DNA from: Ypsolopha sequella
Lineage: Eukaryota > Arthropoda > Insecta > Lepidoptera > Ypsolophidae
Direction: 5' to 3'
NCBI GenBank assembly: GCA_934047225.1
Contig: OW204011.1
Coordinates: forward strand, 18,550,339-18,614,338
DNA length: 64,000 nucleotides
Part shown: in pieces, positions 57,583 through 64,000 of the stretch
How the letters are laid out: every line of letters starts with the position of its first letter
Numbering within the stretch: position 1 is the first letter of the stretch
Program-made: the position numbers and the translations under genes
Notes under the pieces: model-generated
The model's input: only the letters and a program-made list of their open reading frames with translations
Told to the model about the DNA's origin: nothing
The model's database searches: none

Positions 57583-59827
57583 ATGGGATGAGCCTATCTC
57601 TGAAGAAGTCCACACAGAGTGGCAACACATCTCAGAGGATCTTCCTCAGCTCTCAAACCTCCGTTTACCTCGGCACATTTGTAAGTACAAGCCCACGTCT
57701 ACTTACTCACTTCACGGGTTCGCGGACGCATCAGAGGCTGGCTTTGGTGCCGTTATCTACCTTCATGAGCGCAATACCACTGGACATGTCAATGTACACC
57801 TAATCATTGGCAAGTCCAAGGTCGCACCCATAAAGACTCGTCTCTCAATCCCGAAATTGGAGTTGTCAGCCGCGACTCTTTTATCTCAGCTCATGACTCG
57901 AGTGTCAGCCCAACTGTCAGCTCATATAGCCATTCAAACACACACATGCTGGTCAGATAGCACAATAGTGTTGGCATGGCTCAACACTTCACCTCACCGA
58001 TTACAGACTTTCGAGGCCAATCGAGTGGCTAAGATTACAGCTACTTCAACTAGCCATACGTGGAAGCATGTACCCACGAACCTCAACCCTGCTGACTGTG
58101 CAAGCAGAGGCATGTCTGCCCAGTCCCTCTCACTTCATGACCTTTGGTGGTCACCCAGTTGGCTCAAAGAACCTACCTGCACTTGGCCCAAGATGCCACC
58201 CGCTCTAGGCCATCACGCTCTCCCAGGCCTTAAGCCCAAAAAGGTACCAGCACACATAGCAGTCCCAGATATCGATCTGGACTTGCTCACTCGCTACAGC
58301 TCACTTGACAAGCTCGTCGGAGTGACGGCTTGTATTAAAAGGTTCATATTCAATTGTCGGCACAGCCCTGATGCACGGCGCTCTGGTCCGTTGACAGCTA
58401 GTGAACGCAGGGACGCTCTGTTGCACTGGGTCCGCTCTGTTCAGCACAATGAGTTTGCTGAAGACATTAATCGTATCCAGACTGATAAAGTTTGTCCCGT
58501 TCGGCTCCAGCGTCTCTCGCCCTTCATAAAGGACGGCCTCTTGAGAGTCGGTGGTCGTCTCTCTCACGCGTCAATTAGGTATGACGCTCAACACCCACTC
58601 ATTCTACCCAGCTCCAGTCCGCTCGTAGATCTCATTATAGATCACTATCACACAATACACTGCCACCCTGGAGCTGACACATTACACGCCATATTACGCC
58701 AGCAGTACTGGATTCTGTCCGCTCGTCGTATTATTAGACACCGCGTGTTTAAATGTATTAGATGTTTCCGGTGCCGCGCTCAGCCTAAGGCTCCGCTCAT
58801 GGCTGATCTCCCAGCAGACAGAGTTACTCCTCAGCCAGTTTTTAGTCACGTCACGACGGACTTTGCTGGCCACTTCTTCGTTAAATCCAGCACGTTGCGG
58901 AACGCGAAACTCATAAAAGCGTACTTTTGTATTTTCGTTTGCCTCGCAACAAAGGCGGTTCATTTGGAACCAGTCTCTGCACTCTCAACGGAAGCGTTCT
59001 TTGCGGCATTGCAACGTTTTATCTCACGTCGCGGTACTCCGGTTCTCATTCGTTCAGACTGCGGCACAAACTATGTAGGTGCTAGGAATCAACTCATTGA
59101 AGTTCAGAACTTCCTCAGGTCAAACAATGATGCAATCACTCACAAGCTCGCGAATCAGCACATAACTTGGTTACTGAACCCGCCTAAAGGGCCTTGGTTC
59201 GGCGCACTGCACGAAATAAACGTAAAATCCACCAAGCAACTACTTTATCGTGTGATAGGTGAACAGCACCTCACTTTTGAGGAATTCTCTACTCTTTTGG
59301 CTCGAATTGAGGCTGTACTCAATTCAAGACCCCTCTGCCCAATTTCATCCGACCCTACGGACTTTGAACCTCTCACGGCCGGACATTTCATTATTGGTCG
59401 TCCGCTCACCGCTCTACCTGAGCAGTCTTTTGACGACAGACCCATATCTGCTCTTAAACGGTTTCAACTCATTCAAGCGCTCTCTCAGCGCTTTTGGACT
59501 CTCTGGTCCAGATCCTACCTCCATACCCTGCAAACCCGCTCCAAATGGCTCTCCCCTTCTTCCCCTCCTCAAGTGGGTGAACTGGTACTCATCAAAGAGG
59601 ATGACCTGCCTCCGCTCCAATGGAAGTTGGGAAGAATTCTCCGCACGATACCTGGCAAGGATGGAGTGATACGAGTTGTGGATCTGGACACAGCTCATGG
59701 AAATCTGCGACGACCTGTGTTCAAGATAGCCAGGCTGCCGTTGGATTCAGCTCAAGAGGAGCCGCAGCCCCGGCCCCCCCAGGATGTTCACGCTACACTA
59801 CGTTACCAGCATGACGTTAGAACATGA
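57583..59827 (+). pseudogene. BEL-D pol 3' part (RNase H, integrase, DUF5641), open but 5'-truncated
   Basis: An open frame of about 748 codons starts abruptly in the RT connection domain (WDEPIS near 57584). It continues with HGFADASEAGFGAV near 57713, KLELSAATLLSQLMTR near 57854, the integrase zinc-binding segment near 58670-58800 (CIRCFRC), and the core (TTDFAG near 58855, RSDCGTNYVGARN near 59058, HEINVKS near 59212). DUF5641 ends the protein (SRPLCPI, GELVLIKEDDLPP near 59577). All three catalytic acids appear present. The frame runs 41 bp into the 3' LTR. Gag and most of RT are missing. It closely matches the BEL-N remnant at 16488-17085. Confidence 0.86.
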
Positions 59828-60251
59828 CGTGTCATTCGCGTGCGCATGCGCGAACGACCACCCCCTCCCCGCCGCGCGCCGGTCGAGGCGCGCGCGGGCG
59901 CTGGCTTCATGCTGTTTCGTCCGAACTCTCTAGAGAGTGACACGTGTACACACATTCGCGACGCCACAAACAATATCGCATACGTCTCAGTGTTGTGTTC
60001 GCAGTGTTATATACCAGTGAAGTGTTCACGTTACTACACTGCCCTTTCTGCACATTCCTGACACAAACGCCGTCTGCATCATCCCAACAAGGAGGGACGC
60101 CGCTCAGCGCACCCACCATCGGCTCGTCCACAGACATTTCAACCAGGTCAGTGACCCCACATTGTTTCCCACAATCTTTTATTTACCCGTGTCACCTCAT
60201 CCCATTATCCTCAAATCCCATCCGCCCTGCATCCTGTGGCCAGCGGCTACA
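59786..60251 (+). repeat. BEL-D LTR
   Basis: 466 bp starting TGTTCACGCTACACTACG and ending CAGCGGCTACA. It is a diverged, reverse-oriented relative of the BEL-N LTRs, sharing the GC-rich CGCGCGCCGGTCGAGGCGCG block. It follows the pol frame and is therefore a 3' LTR, yet GGGTCCTTCC directly after it resembles a degraded tRNA-Tyr primer site. Confidence 0.8.
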
Positions 60252-61893
60252 GGGTCCTTCCATCTTTGGGCGCACCAGCCCCATACCGACTAGGAGTAAA
60301 TTTTGTCATCACTCAAGATCTCTACTCGTAGATAACAGCAGCATCCAGGAAATGTTTTCGGCCATGCTCAGAACTGTATCAGCCAAGCCATCTAGGATCA
60401 AGTGTTCATTCATTCACTTAGACTATCTTCACTGGACCTTGCATTTCATGTATCACTTGCATCAATAACCTCGGAATCATGCGCTGGACTGAAAATAAAT
60501 ATATAATGTTTAATTATGTAAGAGATTTTAAAATAAACTATTACACACAAAGCACGGTCTGCATACTGAATAATCAGAATGCACCTTCTTGACCGCCATG
60601 GTTTTGTAGATGTAGAGATCCAAGTCGTCACAAAGAATACAGTAACAGAAAGCCGCTCTATGTGGGCGGTCCCTTAGAAACTAAATGTGATTTCAAATTA
60701 GTCTGGGATGTAAGCAAATACAGGCTAAGATGGTTATTGCTCAGCTCACAGCCTTGAGCTTACTTTTGAAAGGAATACCCTAAGTAAGCTGAAGTGGAAA
60801 TCGCATCAAAAGCGTTTGTTGCGAGTAACCATATATAATTAAGTTATAGGAGATAAATCTTGCCACGGCTTAGGCATGCTGGGCGTATCTAAAATGTTAA
60901 GTGATGTCAGTTGATTTCTGGCTTCAAAGTATCTCTGTTTTGGCTTGAAAGGAAAAAAAATAAAGATACATACTTGCTTGCTCCGTTATATCCAAAGAGT
61001 ACATTATATGTTATATCTCTGGCACGTTCCGACATATTTTGAAGGGCGAGGTCTCTCCATATCTGCACCACTTGAGGATAAACCCCGTTTCCTAGAAAAG
61101 CAGATAAACTTTAGCACCCAGTCCATTGAAGGTTTTTTAAAAAGGTATTTTTGATTTTATCTAGATCAAAACTTACCACGCACTAAAATCATGAGCTTCG
61201 TCTGTCTTTCTCTTGTTCGACCTTCTCCTGCTGTTACTCATGAATCATGATCATTTCAAAAATTTCAAAGAAAATTATTTATCGTCTCGTCTCGTCTGTC
61301 AAAGTAAGTTGTTAAGTTTTGCCAGCACAATAATCTTAAAAATAACCTACATAACTAAAATAACTATGAATGTGACAGATACAATTATTTAATTTTGATA
61401 ATGATCAATTCTGGTAATCTTTCTTGAAGAATTTTATCAGTAGGTTGTCCAAAAACAATGTTCCAGAAGTTCCAGTTAGTAAAACCTTGGGGAAAATACT
61501 AAAATATTAAAATAAAATAATTTACAACATAGTCGTAATTCTACCAAAAAGTAGAAATACTGATTGCTTGCCATACTGACCAAATGGAATCACCCGTAAT
61601 GTTGCATATTGTCAATATTATTGTTGATTTCTGGTGCATTCTGATCTGTGGTCTGTTATCTGTGAATTAAACTTAGGAGCGTCCTAAAAGCATAATAATT
61701 TTAGTTAGTGTGCCCTTCAAAATAGCAAAAAATAGTGCTGTCATTTAAAATTAAGTTTTTTAGTAGGTTTATTATCTTAAAACTAAAACCTTCAAAATCG
61801 GCTTTATAGCCTATTTAAAATTTTGTGAAATATTCAATGTATCTTATTTTAATATCTATACCGCCTTTTCAGTATTCGTATCGTACAATTTCT
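60252..61893. other. AT-rich non-coding region, probably intron or intergenic
   Basis: About 1.6 kb without convincing coding frames. Frames over 60 codons here lack domain signatures and codon bias. The first ~200 bp could be BEL leader. No element end was recognised beyond that. Confidence 0.5.
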
Positions 61894-62026
61894 TCCACCT
61901 AAAGGATTTCTGGAAGGGATCGCTTTAAGCGAAAAGGCCACTATATTTGTACTTACTCTATGTAGTAGTATTTTTACTAGCTAGACAATAAAGCTAGTTT
62001 GTATTTTGTTGTATTGTATTGTATTT
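61894..62026 (+). mobile_element. 3' end fragment of a CR1-like element
   Basis: The stretch with TTCCACCTAAAGG, then a GGAAGGGATCGCTTTAAGCG block and an AATAAAG-like motif, ends in TTGTATTGTATTG. It resembles the 3' end of the full-length element at 44165-44309 in order and spacing of the same blocks. It is a severely 5'-truncated copy of about 135 bp. Confidence 0.7.
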
Positions 62027-62131
62027 AATGTTTAATGGAACTATTGTATGATACCACATTTAAAGGCTTGTGTCTTAATTTATACCATACTGGGAGTGTC
62101 TTTGCGACTGCTGCGAAATGGCCAAGGCACA
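62027..62131. other. Short unassigned spacer
   Basis: No feature seen. Confidence 0.4.
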
Positions 62132-62334
62132 CTTCTTGACTCAGATGTGGGGTTAGAGAGAAGGGGCTGAGTTCTTGACTCAGATGTGGGGTTAGAGAGA
62201 AGGAGCTGAGTTCTTGACTCAGATGTGGGGTTAGAGAGAAGGAGCTGAGTTCTTGACTCAGATGTGGGGTTAGAGAGAAGGAGCTGAGTTCTTGACTCAG
62301 ATGTGGGGTTAGAGAGAAGGAGCTGAGTTCTTGA
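62132..62334. repeat. 39-bp minisatellite, five copies
   Basis: Units start TTCTTGACTCAGATGTGGGG and continue with TTAGAGAGAAGGAGCTGAG. The first copy has GGGGCTGAG instead. It lies about 145 bp before the probable exon, so within its upstream intron. Confidence 0.93.
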
Positions 62335-62478
62335 TATTCGATAATTTTTAAAAAATTAAAGCGTTATGAGCTAATGAGTGTTGACAACCAACTGTACATG
62401 AAATGTTTTTATTTATTTATTTATCTGCAAACATTTGATTTATTTTATTTTAAATTCATTTTAATGCATTTGTTTCAG

Positions 62479-62787
62479 AAGTGCCATCGGCCCCGTACTT
62501 CCTAAATTATATATACTATGGTGCAGACTTTGATTGCTCTACTAAATGTCCATTGGAGTTTGACTGGATGAAGGCCGCGAGACCTGGAACCCACAAAATT
62601 TTAACAAACGTTATACAGTGCCAAGAGAGATTTGGACCAGAAGAATGGATCGATACAATAATCGCACCTGAAAACGATCGGTATCATAAAAGGCAATTTA
62701 TCTTGTTTGACAACAGTCAAAAGTGCCGTGTGGTGGCTAGGAGCGACGTGGGGGACAGTCCTCCGTCCAACATCCTCTTTGAAATAG
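62479..62787 (+). CDS. Probable internal exon of a host gene, fibronectin-III-like
   Basis: The acceptor TTTGTTTCAG precedes 62479 and the donor GTAATA follows 62787. The 309-bp exon is open for 102 full codons, with two bases of a split codon at the start and one at the end, so both introns are phase 1. The peptide begins VPSAPYFLNY, has cysteines near residues 19, 23, 47 and 82, a tryptophan near 29, and ends KCRVVARSDVGDSPPSN. The proline at the start and the R/V-x-A-x-N/D-x-G-x-S-x-P-S ending are typical of a fibronectin type III domain in an extracellular protein. Symmetric 1-1 exons fit that class. The gene itself is not recognised. Translation past 62787 soon meets a stop, as expected for intron. 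Confidence 0.6.
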
Positions 62788-62884
62788 GTAATAATATTTG
62801 TTCAGTATCGTCGTGAGGTGTTCGGCTTGAAAATAACTCCAATGTCCCTTTTTGCACGTCGTAATTTGTGATTAAGGGTAGAGC

Positions 62885-63520
62885 ATGGTAGACAATGGTA
62901 GACAATGGTAGACATTGGTAGGCAGTGGTAGACAATGGTAGACAATTGTAGACAATGGTAGACATTGGTAGGCAGTGGTAGACAATGGTAGACAATTGTA
63001 GACAATGGTAGACAATGGTAGACAATGGTAGACAATGGTAGACAATGGTAGACAATGGTAGACAATGGTAGGCAGTGGTAGACAATTGTAGACAATGGTA
63101 GACAATGGTAGACAATGGTAAAAAATGGTAGACAATGGTAGACAATGGTAGACAATGGTAGACAATGGTAGACATTGGTAGGCAATGGTAGACAATGGTA
63201 GACAATTGTAGACAATGGTAGACCATTGTAGACAATGGTAGACAATTGTAGACAATGGTAGACAATGGTAGACAATGGTAGACAATGGTAGACAATGGTA
63301 GACAATGGTAGACAATTGTAGACAATGGTAGACAATGGTAGACAATGGTAGACAATGGTAGACATTGGTAGGTAATGGTAGACAATGGTAGACAATGGTA
63401 GACAATTGTAGACAATGGTAGACAATGGTAGACAATGGTAGACAATAATAGACAATGGTAGACAATGGTAGACAATGGTAGACAATGTTAGACAATGGTA
63501 GATAATGGTAGACAATGGTA
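62885..63520. repeat. 10-bp minisatellite, about 64 copies
   Basis: The unit GTAGACAATG repeats with variants (GACATTGGTA, GGCAGTGGTA, GACAATTGTA). Because 10 is not a multiple of 3 and the unit lacks stops on the minus strand, three long overlapping minus-strand frames arise that are not genes. It lies in the intron after the probable exon, starting about 100 bp from its donor. Confidence 0.95.
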
Positions 63521-63552
63521 GATATAGGCGGAGATAGGCATATATATTTATA

Positions 63553-64000
63553 CTAGCTTCTGCCCGCGGCTTCGCCCGCGTGGCCTACAGGAAACAAATA
63601 ACATTTTTTTCAGAAACAACGTTATAAGTGCTCCTCCCTCTGGGAGTCAGGTGTAGTGCTCGGCCAAAAAACTCGCATGCTCGGACTACAAACGCGCCTT
63701 GCTCGGCCTTTGGCCTCGCAAGTGCGTTCTCCGTCCTAACTTGCTCGTTTTTCGGCCTCGTGGAACTTGGCTCGGCCATTCGAAGTTTTTCTGAAAAAAT
63801 GTCAAAATCCCTATCAGTTGTCAAAAATGTCAAATTTTAATACGGCAGCGTAATTGACGACCCCAAATGCGCCTTGATACCGAGTTTCATGCAAATCGGA
63901 ATACTTTTTTGGACCTGTCAAAAAACTGTCAAAACTTGTCAAATATTTTTTTTTTTTCGGTCATGTAGTCCCAGCTTGACTAATTACTATAGTTGAAATC
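63553..64000. repeat. Dispersed repeat end with GC hairpin, runs off window
   Basis: The segment from CTAGCTTCTGCCCGCGGCTT (63553), whose CCCGCGG...CCCGCG part can form a hairpin, resembles a sequence I know as very common in lepidopteran genomes. The stretch CTTGATACCGAGTTTCATGC near 63873 often accompanies it. The middle (63630-63780) is rich in CTCGGCC motifs. The element type and true ends are not determined. Confidence 0.5.

Noticed and set aside
62717..63515. Three long overlapping minus-strand frames (207-252 codons) rich in STIVYHCLP repeats
   Set aside because: They are produced by a 10-bp tandem repeat without stop codons. There is no domain, no codon bias, and all three frames are equally open.

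Overview
This window looks like repeat-rich insect heterochromatin, most likely lepidopteran. The reasons are one gene closely resembling insect belle/DDX3, BEL/Pao, Ty3/Gypsy and Jockey/CR1-type retrotransposons of insect character, spliceosomal intron signals, and a terminal repeat with the G+C hairpin common in moth and butterfly genomes. The order assignment is inference. No prokaryotic features, CRISPR arrays, tRNA or rRNA genes were found.

Layout. 1-20253 is one old BEL/Pao element on the minus strand (called BEL-1 here). Its 3' LTR runs off the left edge and its 5' LTR is cut at 20253. Four insertions split it: a 381-bp piece inside the LTR (892-1272), a 5'-truncated non-LTR element (4389-6561), a complete BEL/Pao element with an env-like gene but no integrase core (BEL-2, 7345-14975), and a 3.2-kb non-autonomous BEL derivative (BEL-N, 16038-19274). 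Target-site duplications and reading frames that resume across the insertions support this nesting. 20254-26455 is a Jockey-like element (minus) with a CR1-like element nested in its reverse transcriptase. 26845-30252 is a Gypsy deletion derivative (Gypsy-A) with 134-bp LTRs and a perfect 5-bp duplication.

30258-50203 is dominated by minisatellites and a 19-bp satellite. The satellite occurs as a short forward block, about 4 kb in reverse orientation with a 57-bp three-monomer higher-order repeat, then forward blocks again. Two retrotransposons split it. One is a nearly intact CR1-like element (33554-44309), itself interrupted by a very young, apparently intact Gypsy element with identical LTRs (Gypsy-B, 37776-43760). 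The other is a decayed non-LTR element (46299-49562) carrying a BEL-1 solo LTR.

50204-52718 holds the one clear, complete host gene: an intronless 735-codon DEAD-box helicase of the belle/DDX3 type. It is pressed between satellite on its 5' side, with a TATA box 25 bp away, and a BEL fragment about 85 bp after its stop codon. 52719-60251 is rearranged BEL/Pao sequence in both orientations, including a perfect 155-bp inverted repeat with a 36-bp loop. The right end (60252-64000) looks like host intronic sequence with one probable exon (62479-62787, fibronectin-III-like, phase 1-1), a 39-bp and a 10-bp minisatellite, and dispersed repeat ends.

The genes do not form a pathway. The window is a record of successive transposition around one or two host genes. 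LTR differences read by eye suggest the relative order BEL-1 first, then BEL-2 (about 7 differences in 221 bp), BEL-N and Gypsy-A (few differences), and Gypsy-B last (none seen).
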